Source: Oligoflexales bacterium
Lineage (GTDB): Bacteria; Bdellovibrionota_B; Oligoflexia; Oligoflexales; Bog-1112
DNA: 64,000 nucleotides
Assembly (NCBI GenBank): GCA_017985985.1
Contig: JAGNWK010000002.1
Span: forward strand, 1 to 64,000
Direction of reading: 5' to 3'
In this document: positions 1 to 8,605 of the stretch, in pieces
Numbering within the stretch: position 1 is the stretch's first letter
How the letters are laid out: the number at the start of each line of letters is the position of its first letter
The notes under the pieces: model-generated
Databases searched by the model: none
Told to the model about the DNA's origin: nothing
Seen by the model: the letters and a program-made list of their open reading frames with translations, nothing else
Translations under genes and position numbers: made by a program

Positions 1-162
1 AACCTCCTGCTGTAGCTGAACCTCCTGCTGTAGCTGAACCTCCTGCTGTAGCTGAACCTCCTGCTGTAGCTGAACCTCCTGCTGTAGCTGAACCTCCTGC
101 TGTAGCTGAACCTCCTGCTGTAGCTGAACCTCCTGCTGTAGCTGATCCACCTGCTGTTGCTG
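1..162. repeat. 18-bp tandem repeat (VNTR-like) inside the Ala-rich gene
   Basis: Eight perfect copies of an 18-bp unit (aacctcctgctgtagctg on the plus strand) occupy 1-144 and continue past the left edge. A diverged ninth copy lies at 145-162. Read on the minus strand the unit encodes Gly-Ser-Ala-Thr-Ala-Gly. Because 18 is divisible by three, gain or loss of copies changes protein length without shifting frame. Confidence 0.95.
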
Positions 163-3100
163 AATTGCCTCCAGAACCAACACCTCCAGAACCTCCCCCT
201 GACACTGCATTGTTTGCTGCATTTGTGGCCGCTGTTTGAGCCGTACTAGGAACAGTTACCCCCACACCCCCCCCAGCTGCAGTACCTCCGCGCACAGCTC
301 CGTTCACAACAGCTGCACCGACATCCCCTGATCCACTCGAACTCTGCGCAGCCTGGGCCGCAGTTTGAGCGCCTGCCTGTGCTCCATTCGCTATGGCGGC
401 CTGAGCTGCTGCTGAGGGGGAAGGGCTCGTGGTGCCTGCTATCAATGCGACAGCCGCTGCCTGAGCAGCTGCGTTCGTAGTGGCAACACCCTGGGCTGCT
501 GCTAGGGCTGGAACCTGTATCACGCCCCGAACAGCAGCGGAATCAGGAATCGCAATACCAGCAGCTCCGGCCGCGTCCACGGCCCCCTGAGCAGCTCCGT
601 TGGCTGCGGCTGTGTTCACTGCAGCCGCACCTCCAGCGAGTGCCCCTTGCGCAGCTCTCTGAGCAGCCGCCTGTGCTCCATTGGCTATGGCGGCTTGAAC
701 GACCGGTACAGGAGGAGGCGTCAAGCTGGCTATCAAAGCTGCTGCAGCCGCCTGAGCTGCGGCCGTTGCCGCTTGAGCTCCCTGAGCTGCTGTGGCGGCT
801 GAAGCCTGGACGGCTGCTTGAACAGAGCTAGTAGAAGTCGTCCCAGCAGTTCCCGCTGCCGTTTGGGCTCCCTGAACCGCTCCACTCGCTACAGCAGCAT
901 TCACCGCCGTCATTCCACCCGGACTCAGCACGGTACCCTCTGCAGCTGTTTGAGCTGCTACCTGTGCCCCATTGGCTATCGCTACCTGAACAGCGGCAGA
1001 GGGAGCGGTCGCAGAGGAAGCGGTCAAAGCGGCTATCAGCGAGGCCGCAGCCGCCTGGGCCGCAGCGTTGGCAGCGGCTACTGCTTGAGCAGCTACCAGA
1101 GCCGTATTCTGTACGCTGGTCTGTAAAGCGCTTGGTTGGGAAGAAGAAGTAGGGAGCCCGGCCCCGGAGACAACTCCCGCAGCCGCGCCACTGGCTGCAG
1201 CTGTATTCACAGCACTCATCCCACCCGGACTTATAGCTGCAGCAGCGGCCGCGACTTGAGCTGCTATCTGGGCTCTGTTGGCTATGGCCACCTGAGCTGC
1301 GGGCGAGGGGGAAGGATTCAAACCCGCTATCAAAGCAGCTGTTGCCGCCTGAGCTGCTGCTGTTGCCGCCGCCACTCCCTGAGCCGCCACCAGAGCGGTG
1401 TTCTGTATATTGGTTTGGACGGAGCTCGGTACCGTAACACCGACAGCGCCTGCTGCTGCGACCGTCCCCTGGGCGGCACCACTAGCTGCCTGCGCATTCA
1501 CATTATTCATGCCACCTGGACTTATGGCGGCGGCAGCTGCAAGCCCTTGCGCCTGACTTTGCGCTCCGTTCACGATAGCGGCTTGAGCAGCTGCTGGGGG
1601 AGGAGGATTCAAACCCGCTATCAAAGCAGCGGCGGCTGCCTGAGCTGCGGCATTTGCAGCGGCACGCGCCTGAGCGGCCACCAGAGCTGTGTCGTGTAAG
1701 CTTTGGGCGGAGCTAGAAACGGGTATGCCAATAGCAGTCGCTGCTGAGACAGTTCCCTGGGCAGCTCCTTGAGCTGCAGCCGTATTCACAGCACTCATTC
1801 CACCAGGACTTAGCGCTGCACCCGCCGCAGCGACCTGGGCTGCCACCTGTGCCCCTTGCACGATGATCGCCTTTTCAGCGGCTGAGGGCGTAGAACCTAG
1901 TCCTGCTATCAAAACAGCTGCAGCAGCTTGCGCTGCAGCATTCGCAGCATCTCTGCCCTGCGCTGCAACCAAGGCTGCGTCGTGGGCCGCTGCTTGCAGT
2001 GCGGACCTGGCCTCTGCGCTAGGAGGAGCCGTCCCCGCAGCCCTTGCCGCAGCTATAGCTGCATTCACTGCCGCCTGAGCAGCCGCTGTCGCCGCCATCT
2101 CATTTATGGCAGCCATACCACCGGGGCTTAGAGCAGCCTTCAGTGCAGCTACCTGCGCCGCATCCTGAGCAGCGTTCAGTATCGCTAAGCGAACATCCGC
2201 CCTCTTCTCATCTGATGAAAGGGAAGCAAGGAGGGACCTAAGAGCGGCGCTGTTCAAGATGGAACTAGCTGCAGCATGAGCAGCAGCCTCAGCAGCACCG
2301 GCCCCCTGAGCAGCGGCCAAGGCCGTATTCTGTATAGCGAGACGACTGGAATCTGGTAGCGGCGGTATACCTGCGCTCGTAGCCGCTGTGGCAGCAGCCC
2401 GCACCGCAGCAGCCGTCACCGCTGCATTGATAAAGTCCATGCTCCCTGGGATCAATGCGGGATCTAATCCCGTTGTTAAACCCAATGCTGCTTGCAAAAC
2501 AGCAGCCTGAGCCGCCTCCTGGGCCGCATTGAGGATCCGGGTCTCGACTTCTTTAGAGAGGGGGGAGTTCAGACCTGCTTTCAAGGTAGCAACTGCAGCT
2601 TTAGCGGCAGCATCCGCTGCTAAAGCTCCCTGTGCAGCCATCTGGGCCGTATTTCTAATAGCTGTTTGGAGCTGCGTCTTAGCTGGATCTGCAATCTCAA
2701 AATGATGGGAGGCGGCCGCCTCTAAAGCTGTTTTCATAACGGCTGCAGCAGCTGCAGTCGCGGCAGCTGCACCGATATCTAAGCCTGTACCTTCAAGCTT
2801 TGAGGCAGCTGTCGCGGCAGCCTTCTCAGCTGCTTGTGTCATCGAAGCTTTAATCGAGACCTGCTGCTCTGCAGTGAGTGAGTCAAACCAAGCTTTACCA
2901 CTCTCGCTCGCCAAAAAGGAGCTGACCGCAGCATGAGCAGCCGCTAGAGCAGCCAAGACCGATCTATACGAGTTGGCAAGAGCTCCTTGAACCTCCGGTG
3001 ACAGATCATTATCCTTGGCTGTTTGTGCAGCAGCATCTGCTGCTGCTTTAGCTCCTACAATAGTCGCGAGGAGAGTACTCCCGTTATTATCGAGCACCTT

Positions 3101-3469
3101 CTGGGAAGCTTCCTTTGCGGCTACCTCAGAGGCACGTCTAATTTGTTCTTTCATCGCATCTGAAATCGAACTCGTCACGGCCGAAATGAATGTTGAGGCT
3201 ACACCCGCCGTCCACTGCGGCATATCTGCTTTACTAACAAGACTGGCCCCGGAAGTTTCAGACTTGCTCCCACTACAATCTTCACCACAATCCTCTGGGG
3301 ACACCTCCCCTCCCTCATCTACAGCTCCTGATGTTACCTTCGCCTTTGAACTGGTAGACTTGTATTTTTTCGAAGATCTTCCACCAGAGCTGCCCCCTCC
3401 CCCACCACACGACATCATCATGAGAAGAGACCCAAACATAACGATGAGAAATAATCTTTTCTGAAGCAT
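1..3469 (-). CDS. Giant alanine-rich repetitive lipoprotein (partial, runs off the left edge)
   Basis: The minus frame stays open from ATG at 3469 to the window edge, giving more than 1150 residues with the C-terminus missing. The N-terminus MLQKRLFLIVMFGSLL is followed by MMMSC and a Gly run, an export signal with a near-consensus lipobox. A Ser/Lys/Glu-rich linker leads into a very Ala/Gln-rich body in which the motif LSPGGM-x-AVN and the motif LIAGL recur about every 96-106 residues. The distal part turns into GSATAG hexapeptide repeats. The distances between successive LSPGGM copies (306, 291, 288 and 318 nt) are all multiples of three, which supports this frame over the plus-strand frames that are also open here. 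No enzymatic domain is recognisable. A surface-exposed or fibrous envelope protein is likely; its function is unknown. Confidence 0.8.
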   Translation of the reverse strand, partial: MLQKRLFLIVMFGSLLMMMSCGGGGGSSGGRSSKKYKSTSSKAKVTSGAVDEGGEVSPEDCGEDCSGSKSETSGASLVSKADMPQWTAGVASTFISAVTSSISDAMKEQIRRASEVAAKEASQKVLDNNGSTLLATIVGAKAAADAAAQTAKDNDLSPEVQGALANSYRSVLAALAAAHAAVSSFLASESGKAWFDSLTAEQQVSIKASMTQAAEKAAATAASKLEGTGLDIGAAAATAAAAAVMKTALEAAASHHFEIADPAKTQLQTAIRNTAQMAAQGALAADAAAKAAVATLKAGLNSPLSKEVETRILNAAQEAAQAAVLQAALGLTTGLDPALIPGSMDFINAAVTAAAVRAAATAATSAGIPPLPDSSRLAIQNTALAAAQGAGAAEAAAHAAASSILNSAALRSLLASLSSDEKRADVRLAILNAAQDAAQVAALKAALSPGGMAAINEMAATAAAQAAVNAAIAAARAAGTAPPSAEARSALQAAAHDAALVAAQGRDAANAAAQAAAAVLIAGLGSTPSAAEKAIIVQGAQVAAQVAAAGAALSPGGMSAVNTAAAQGAAQGTVSAATAIGIPVSSSAQSLHDTALVAAQARAAANAAAQAAAAALIAGLNPPPPAAAQAAIVNGAQSQAQGLAAAAAISPGGMNNVNAQAASGAAQGTVAAAGAVGVTVPSSVQTNIQNTALVAAQGVAAATAAAQAATAALIAGLNPSPSPAAQVAIANRAQIAAQVAAAAAAISPGGMSAVNTAAASGAAAGVVSGAGLPTSSSQPSALQTSVQNTALVAAQAVAAANAAAQAAAASLIAALTASSATAPSAAVQVAIANGAQVAAQTAAEGTVLSPGGMTAVNAAVASGAVQGAQTAAGTAGTTSTSSVQAAVQASAATAAQGAQAATAAAQAAAAALIASLTPPPVPVVQAAIANGAQAAAQRAAQGALAGGAAAVNTAAANGAAQGAVDAAGAAGIAIPDSAAVRGVIQVPALAAAQGVATTNAAAQAAAVALIAGTTSPSPSAAAQAAIANGAQAGAQTAAQAAQSSSGSGDVGAAVVNGAVRGGTAAGGGVGVTVPSTAQTAATNAANNAVSGGGSGGVGSGGNSATAGGSATAGGSATAGGSATAGGSATAGGSATAGGSATAGGSATAGGSATAGG
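880..2400 (-). repeat. Degenerate ~300-bp tandem repeats coding about 100-residue Ala-rich units
   Basis: Five copies of the LSPGGM-encoding signature (ccacc-ngg-act on the plus strand) start near 915, 1221, 1512, 1800 and 2118. Between them recur segments coding AAQ-x-AAANAAAQAAAA and LIAGL. Copies are diverged, so this is an old protein-level repeat, unlike the near-identical 18-bp array downstream in the same gene. Confidence 0.8.
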
Positions 3470-3515
3470 TCTAAAGCTCCCAATAGAACCCTTACTGCAC
3501 CCCGAAGCGGGATAC

Positions 3516-3538
3516 AAAAAAAGGGCCAGCACGCCCTT
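3516..3538 (-). terminator. Rho-independent terminator after the Cys-rich lipoprotein gene
   Basis: On the minus strand, AAGGGC and GCCCTT (3521-3526 and 3533-3538) form a 6-bp stem around a 6-nt loop, followed by a T tract (plus-strand A run 3516-3522). It lies 35 bases past the stop of the minus-strand gene ending at 3573 and upstream of the Ala-rich gene, so the two genes are probably separate transcripts. Confidence 0.75.
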
Positions 3539-3572
3539 ATCGGTACTTTATATGGAGAAGTTTACAAGACAG

Positions 3573-6176
3573 CTAATTAACTGTTTTCTTACATTTTTTC
3601 ATGTCAGAGTCGTAGGTCCACCCTGTTTCACAGAGAGGTGATAGCTGCGCTGCACTCACACAGTAACCAAGGTTGGTGTTCCAACTGTACCCTGCGGCAC
3701 AGACTGGAACTGAACTGTGTGTAAGTCCTGTTGAATCCATAAATTCACAAGATTTCGTCACTGCATTGTATGTCTCTCCGGAAGAACATTTTTCATATGT
3801 CCTCACAATGGAGAGAAGACACAAACGGAGTTCACTACTCCAATAGTAGTTTTCAGGGCAGCCTGGACTTGTGGATGGGGGGGCACCTGAAGGAAATTGA
3901 CCTTCCACAGCGGGGGAAAATGTCGAGGGTCCCAAATCAACAGGATGGCAGGAGCCAGAATCTAGATCTATCGTATAAAGCACAGGGCAAGTCGCATCCT
4001 TCACAGCTAAAGAACAACGGTGAGTGGCAGAATCTAGAAACAACTGTCCGTAGTCGGGCCGAGACGGGCAGTTGCAAGTGCTCCCCTGATAAGTCCCCCC
4101 GCTACTCGTACACGCTGACTCTGTGCTCACACGTATGCAAGCTGCCCCATCCCAAACTCCCCCTGAGCTGGTGCAGGTATAGGCAGGATTAGCCACGCAG
4201 TCCGTTCCATTCCAGATAGACCTAGGGCTTGGACACAGACAGGTATCCTTCATCCAAGTCCCTTGGTAGGTATCATTAGGACTCGTGCAGTTCTTCCTCT
4301 CTGGTGAAAGAGCACAGCCTTGGTTTGCATCCCAAAGAGTTCCAGGAGGGCAGGCACAGGAGGGAGTTCCAGCTGTGTACGTCCAAGTCCCAGCCAAAGC
4401 ATCGAGTTTGGGATGAGCACAGACTTCTTTAGCCTGAATATTCTCACATCGCTTTCCCGCCTCAACCCATACCGTTCCTGCAGGGCAGCTGCAAGCCCCG
4501 GCAGACCAAATCCCCGGGTTAGAGAAGGCGGTCGTCACTGAAGAGTTCGCACACCCTAAAAATTCATCCGCTTTCACACAATAGGAGCCCCCCCCCAGCG
4601 TCGTAGAGGCTTGGTCAACCCATCGCCCATTAGCTGGACAGGTGCAGCTAGCAGAAAAAGTATTCCAAGTTCCCGTCAAATAAACTCCTCCAGCAGGAGG
4701 ACGGAGACAATGCTGACGTTGCACGGTCATTTCACACCGCTTGACTGTCTCTTTCCACTCGGAACCAACTGGGCAACTGCACTGCTCATTCGTCCAGGTT
4801 CCCTCCAGATAGAACTCTCCATCTACGCCATCACCTTTTATGCAAGACTCCCAGCTCGCATATTGAACAGGAATATTGAGAGTCGCATCGACCATAAGTC
4901 TTTGGCTGGGACACTCGGCTTCCGGTGCCTTTACACTCGATTCCGCGAGAGGAATCAAAAACTTATCTGACGATAATTTTTCAAGTTTAAATCTTTCGGT
5001 ATCACTTAAAGCCCGATTGTAGACAAGGACGGAAGCTATATTTCCATCAAAAAAACCTGCTTTTTCTGCCGTTGCGAAGGGTGATTCAAACCCTCGAACA
5101 CTCCCTATTTTAAACATGGAGCCACCCGTAAAAATGGGGGCTTCAAAAGTTGATTTACAGGTATCTGCTGCCCCACTAGGCCAAATCTTCTTTGAATTTT
5201 TATAGATGGCATACCCTGATGAAGAGCGGATATAACTCATGATCACGGGTTTACCCAGATCAGGATCCCCTGCTACTGCATTTCTTTTTTGGACAGGAGA
5301 TCGCCACGCCCCCTTAGATGCATTGATCCATGTATTGAGGAGGTCAGACGAGCCTGCATATTTTGAGCTGAAGTAAAATAAAGAATCATATTCTAAAAAA
5401 ACATCTATCCCTTGGCCTTGAAGGAAAGAGACCACTGGACCTCCTGCATGAGGACTCGTTTGCGGATTCAAATTGAGGACAAGAATCGTCGTGCTCTCCG
5501 ACAGTTTCATATCACTGTTAAAGGTTGCTGCTAAACTTTGAGTTTTCTGATTGAAAGAAACAGCAGAAAAACGGGTCTCTGGGACGGTGAGACCCGAAAC
5601 AACGCGAGAGGGAATCAAGAAATGACCCTCCGTAAAATCGGGAGAACCCCCTGCAGCACTGACGAGATTAGGAATCGCATCCCGGCATTTGCTCAAATTT
5701 TTCCACGATATGATCTGCTTTTCTGATTTCTCCACATAGGTGCTCATATAGAGTAGGGGATTCTCACTGTTTTCATCAATTTTACTAGGCAGATTTAAGA
5801 AGAGAACAAGCCCCCAACCTAAGCTTCCAGGACTTGAACAGTCTAGAAGACCCATATCAAAAGAAGGGGCGGGCACGACTTGAAACTTAGTCTCAGGTTC
5901 AGGCTCTTTATGAACCTCTGGTTCAGGGGGGGGAGTATTGGGCTTATCTAGCAAAAGGGAACCCTTCCCTTCCTGCAGAGTAGGGGCTAGTTCAACATCA
6001 GTCCCCGTACAAGTAGAACAAGGCTCATTCTTTTTATCTTTATCTTGACTTGTAATCGTAGCAAAATCTGATTGCAGGGCAGTTCTTCTAGGGGGCTTTT
6101 TGGTCGTTTCTTTCCCGCTGCAAGCCAGTACACCCGACATAAACAAGGGGAAAATAATGAATACCAATTTTTGCAT
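3573..6176 (-). CDS. LamG-like domain lipoprotein with Cys-rich C-terminal modules
   Basis: Predicted lipoprotein of about 867 residues. The hydrophobic N-terminus ends in SGVLAC, a usable lipobox. ATG 6176 is preferred over the in-frame GTG 6182 because AAGG lies 7 nt upstream of the ATG. A Pro/Glu-rich linker follows, then a region (about residues 105-420) ending in VLVYNRALSDTERFKLEKL, typical of the end of concanavalin A/LamG-type jelly-roll domains. The rest holds about ten small modules of the form C-x-CP-x-G-x-W...C (for example CSCPAGTVW and CACPPGTLW), resembling EGF-like or TIL-like disulfide modules. It probably acts in surface binding or adhesion; the ligand is unknown. A terminator follows it. 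Confidence 0.75.
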   Translation of the reverse strand: MQKLVFIIFPLFMSGVLACSGKETTKKPPRRTALQSDFATITSQDKDKKNEPCSTCTGTDVELAPTLQEGKGSLLLDKPNTPPPEPEVHKEPEPETKFQVVPAPSFDMGLLDCSSPGSLGWGLVLFLNLPSKIDENSENPLLYMSTYVEKSEKQIISWKNLSKCRDAIPNLVSAAGGSPDFTEGHFLIPSRVVSGLTVPETRFSAVSFNQKTQSLAATFNSDMKLSESTTILVLNLNPQTSPHAGGPVVSFLQGQGIDVFLEYDSLFYFSSKYAGSSDLLNTWINASKGAWRSPVQKRNAVAGDPDLGKPVIMSYIRSSSGYAIYKNSKKIWPSGAADTCKSTFEAPIFTGGSMFKIGSVRGFESPFATAEKAGFFDGNIASVLVYNRALSDTERFKLEKLSSDKFLIPLAESSVKAPEAECPSQRLMVDATLNIPVQYASWESCIKGDGVDGEFYLEGTWTNEQCSCPVGSEWKETVKRCEMTVQRQHCLRPPAGGVYLTGTWNTFSASCTCPANGRWVDQASTTLGGGSYCVKADEFLGCANSSVTTAFSNPGIWSAGACSCPAGTVWVEAGKRCENIQAKEVCAHPKLDALAGTWTYTAGTPSCACPPGTLWDANQGCALSPERKNCTSPNDTYQGTWMKDTCLCPSPRSIWNGTDCVANPAYTCTSSGGVWDGAACIRVSTESACTSSGGTYQGSTCNCPSRPDYGQLFLDSATHRCSLAVKDATCPVLYTIDLDSGSCHPVDLGPSTFSPAVEGQFPSGAPPSTSPGCPENYYWSSELRLCLLSIVRTYEKCSSGETYNAVTKSCEFMDSTGLTHSSVPVCAAGYSWNTNLGYCVSAAQLSPLCETGWTYDSDMKKCKKTVN

Positions 6177-6301
6177 GATCACACCTTTTTTATTTTTAGA
6201 TCAAGACGGACGTCTTATCGACACTTTGGGGGGAAAGCTTAAATAGCAACGACGAGTTAAAGCCCCGTCACCTCGAGCCAACCTGTCTAAGTATTACGAT
6301 T

Positions 6302-6380
6302 TCGTCATTGGGAGAAGCCGGAGGCGACGAAGCAACCTTGCCTATACACGGAGATTGCTTCGCTGCGCTCGCAATGACGA
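6302..6380. repeat. Palindromic intergenic repeat element
   Basis: The outer arms TCGTCATTG (6302-6310) and CAATGACGA (6372-6380) and the inner arms CGAAGCAA (6328-6335) and TTGCTTCG (6355-6362) make a nested inverted repeat of about 79 bp. It lies between the lipoprotein gene and the 3' end of uvrB. It resembles the short palindromic repeats that are widespread in many bacterial genomes. No coding sequence is seen in it. Confidence 0.75.
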
Positions 6381-6411
6381 GGTACAGTAAGATGAAGACC
6401 TCTCAAACCTG

Positions 6412-8439
6412 TCAAAGCGTCATGAGGGCCGTTTTAAGTCTAAGGATTTCTTCTTTCAATTCAGCAGCCTTCTCGAAATCTAAACGGGTAACACAGGCTT
6501 TGAGTTGCTTCTGCCTGGTCCTTACCCCTTTTTCTAATTCATTGGATTTCGTTCGATTCTCTTCAATCCAACGTCCCAAAGCATCAAGACTACCAGTTGA
6601 GGGCAAAGCCTCCGACAAGCCATAGATCACTCGCATGTCATCTGGCAGAGATTTGCTGACAGAAATCGGGACAAGGCCATGCTCCTCGTTATAAGCAGCC
6701 TGCTTTTCCCTCCTTCTTTCTGTCTCTTGCATTGCTGAATGCATCGATTTCGTGATCGAGTCTGCATAGAAAATAACCCGTGAATCTTTATTTCTAGCTG
6801 CACGACCGACAATCTGGATGAGAGAAGTATGGGACCGTAGAAAACCTTCTTTATCAGCATCAAGAACAGCCACCAGTCTCACTTCGGGAAGATCGAGACC
6901 CTCTCTAAGCAGATTGATCCCAACAAGGACATCAAAGTCCCCTTTCCTGAGCCCTCGCAGTAAATGAGATCTTTCAAGTGATTCTATGTCTGAATGCAAA
7001 TATCGAATTCTAATACCGAGGTCTCTGTAATAGCTAGACAGCTCTTCGGCCATTTTTTTGGTGAGGGTCGTTATCAGAACCCTTCCCTCGCTGGCTATCG
7101 TTAACTTAATCTCTCCGAGAAGATCGTCGATCTGTGCCGTTGCTGGACGAATCACAATCTGAGGATCAAGCAGACCAGTTGGGCGTATGATTTGCTCCAC
7201 CACATGATCTTTCGCAGATTTAAGCTCGAAAGGCCCTGGTGTCGCAGACACATAGAGAATCTGCTCCGTTCTCTCTAAAAATTCATGAAAATTAAGAGGA
7301 CGATTGTCAAGGGCTGACGGCAATCTGAATCCAAAATTCACAAGATTTTGCTTACGAGCTCGATCCCCTTTAAACATAGCTCCTAGCTGAGGAATCGTGA
7401 TATGACTTTCATCGATGACGGTCAAAAATCGTCGACCGTCTTTTGGAAAATAATCCAAAAGACAAGGTGGCGGCTCACCAGGTAGTTTCCCTGAAAGATA
7501 ACGGGAGTAATTTTCAATTCCAGGGCAGAAACCAAGCTCTTCGAGCATCTCTATGTCCTGCATAGTTCTCTGCTCAAGCCTCTGAGCCTCAACCCACTTG
7601 TCCAATGCTTTTAACTCTCTGAGCCTTACACCAAGGTCGGTTAAGACTTCTCGAATCATAGCCTTTCTGTCGTTGCGATCAGAAACGTAGTGTGAGTTGG
7701 GATAAAGAGAAACATCGTCAACTGAACGAAGTGTACGACCAGTCATAGCCTCTATGATAAGGATTTCTTCGACCTCATCCCCAAAAAACTCTACCCGTAC
7801 GGCTTCCTCAGCTTGGTGAGAAGGGAGCACATCAACGACATGACCCCTGACTCGAAAATGACCTCGATCTAAGCTGCTATCTTGACGACTGTACTGAATA
7901 TCCAAGAGGCTTCGAAGAAAATTCTCCTTTAAAAGAACCTGACCCCTTTTGACGTGAACCACATGCTGACTATAGGCACTAGGGGAACCGAGACCATAAA
8001 TACAACTTACACTCGCTACAATAATCGAAGATTTTTCCTCAAAAAGACACCGAGTGGCCTGATGCCGCATCTTGTCAATGTCATCGTTAATGCAGCTGTC
8101 TTTAGCAATATAGGTATCTGTTGAGGGGATATAAGCTTCGGGTTGATAATAATCGTAGTAGCTGATGAAAAAACCAACCGCATTCTGGGGGAAGAAAGAA
8201 CGGAGTTCGAGATAAAGTTGAGCCGCCAAAGTTTTATTAGGGGCGATCACCAATGTAGAGCAGTCGAGTTCTGCCACGACTTTAGCTACTGTGAAGGTTT
8301 TACCTGAACCTGTGACTCCGAGCAAAACCTGCTCCTTCACCCCATCTTTGTAAGCATTCGCTAATTTTTCTATGGCCTGGATCTGATCCCCTGCCGGTGC
8401 AAAGGGAGCTTCAAATTTAAAAACCGAATTCTTTTTCAT
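6412..8439 (-). CDS. uvrB: Excinuclease ABC subunit B
   Basis: UvrB is the DNA-damage-verifying helicase-like subunit of nucleotide excision repair; UvrA loads it and it recruits UvrC. At 675 residues it has the family's usual length. Visible are Walker A GVTGSGKT (41-48), the SYYDYYQPEAYIP hairpin region, the DESH Walker B in TVIDESHITIPQLGAM, the helicase motif VGINLLREGLDLPEV, QIVGRAARN near 545, and a C-terminal UVR domain (DFEKAAELKEEILRLK) that contacts UvrC. ATG 8439 gives the canonical N-terminus and follows a GGAAGAG-type ribosome site. No uvrA or uvrC is adjacent. Confidence 0.97.
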   Translation of the reverse strand: MKKNSVFKFEAPFAPAGDQIQAIEKLANAYKDGVKEQVLLGVTGSGKTFTVAKVVAELDCSTLVIAPNKTLAAQLYLELRSFFPQNAVGFFISYYDYYQPEAYIPSTDTYIAKDSCINDDIDKMRHQATRCLFEEKSSIIVASVSCIYGLGSPSAYSQHVVHVKRGQVLLKENFLRSLLDIQYSRQDSSLDRGHFRVRGHVVDVLPSHQAEEAVRVEFFGDEVEEILIIEAMTGRTLRSVDDVSLYPNSHYVSDRNDRKAMIREVLTDLGVRLRELKALDKWVEAQRLEQRTMQDIEMLEELGFCPGIENYSRYLSGKLPGEPPPCLLDYFPKDGRRFLTVIDESHITIPQLGAMFKGDRARKQNLVNFGFRLPSALDNRPLNFHEFLERTEQILYVSATPGPFELKSAKDHVVEQIIRPTGLLDPQIVIRPATAQIDDLLGEIKLTIASEGRVLITTLTKKMAEELSSYYRDLGIRIRYLHSDIESLERSHLLRGLRKGDFDVLVGINLLREGLDLPEVRLVAVLDADKEGFLRSHTSLIQIVGRAARNKDSRVIFYADSITKSMHSAMQETERRREKQAAYNEEHGLVPISVSKSLPDDMRVIYGLSEALPSTGSLDALGRWIEENRTKSNELEKGVRTRQKQLKACVTRLDFEKAAELKEEILRLKTALMTL

Positions 8440-8480
8440 TCACTCTCTTCCATAGGCAAGGAGGGGCCAGGGGAAACCTT

Positions 8481-8604
8481 GCCCTGAGCCCGTTCGACTC
8501 CGCTCAGGGCAGGCTCCGTCGAATGGATGCGCAGCTGGTTCCCCTTTTCCTAAAGAGGGCGTTCCCCCCTCTTTAGAATTCTCCCCCCTCTGGAATAGAG
8601 GGGG
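8481..8604. repeat. Cluster of three intergenic hairpins between pit and uvrB
   Basis: Three inverted repeats stand in tandem: GCCCTGAGC/GCTCAGGGC (8481-8489, 8502-8510), TAAAGAGGG/CCCTCTTTA (8551-8559, 8567-8575) and CCCCCTCT/AGAGGGGG (8584-8591, 8597-8604). A GCGCAGCTGGTTCCCC fragment of another repeat family lies at about 8530-8545. They fill the gap between pit and uvrB. They could reduce read-through, but lack clear T tracts; they look like accumulated palindromic repeats. Confidence 0.7.
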
Positions 8605-8605
8605 C

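Noticed and set aside
1-162. CRISPR array
   Set aside because: The 18-bp units are directly adjacent with no unique spacers and no cas genes are nearby; it is a coding tandem repeat.
640-2131. Several plus-strand open frames rich in Ser, Arg, Gly or Ala opposite the Ala-rich gene
   Set aside because: The minus frame is open throughout, starts with a signal peptide, and its repeats keep spacing in multiples of three. The plus frames are composition-driven shadows.
6308-6625. Plus-strand frame over the repeat and the uvrB 3' end
   Set aside because: It combines a translated palindromic repeat with the antisense of uvrB.
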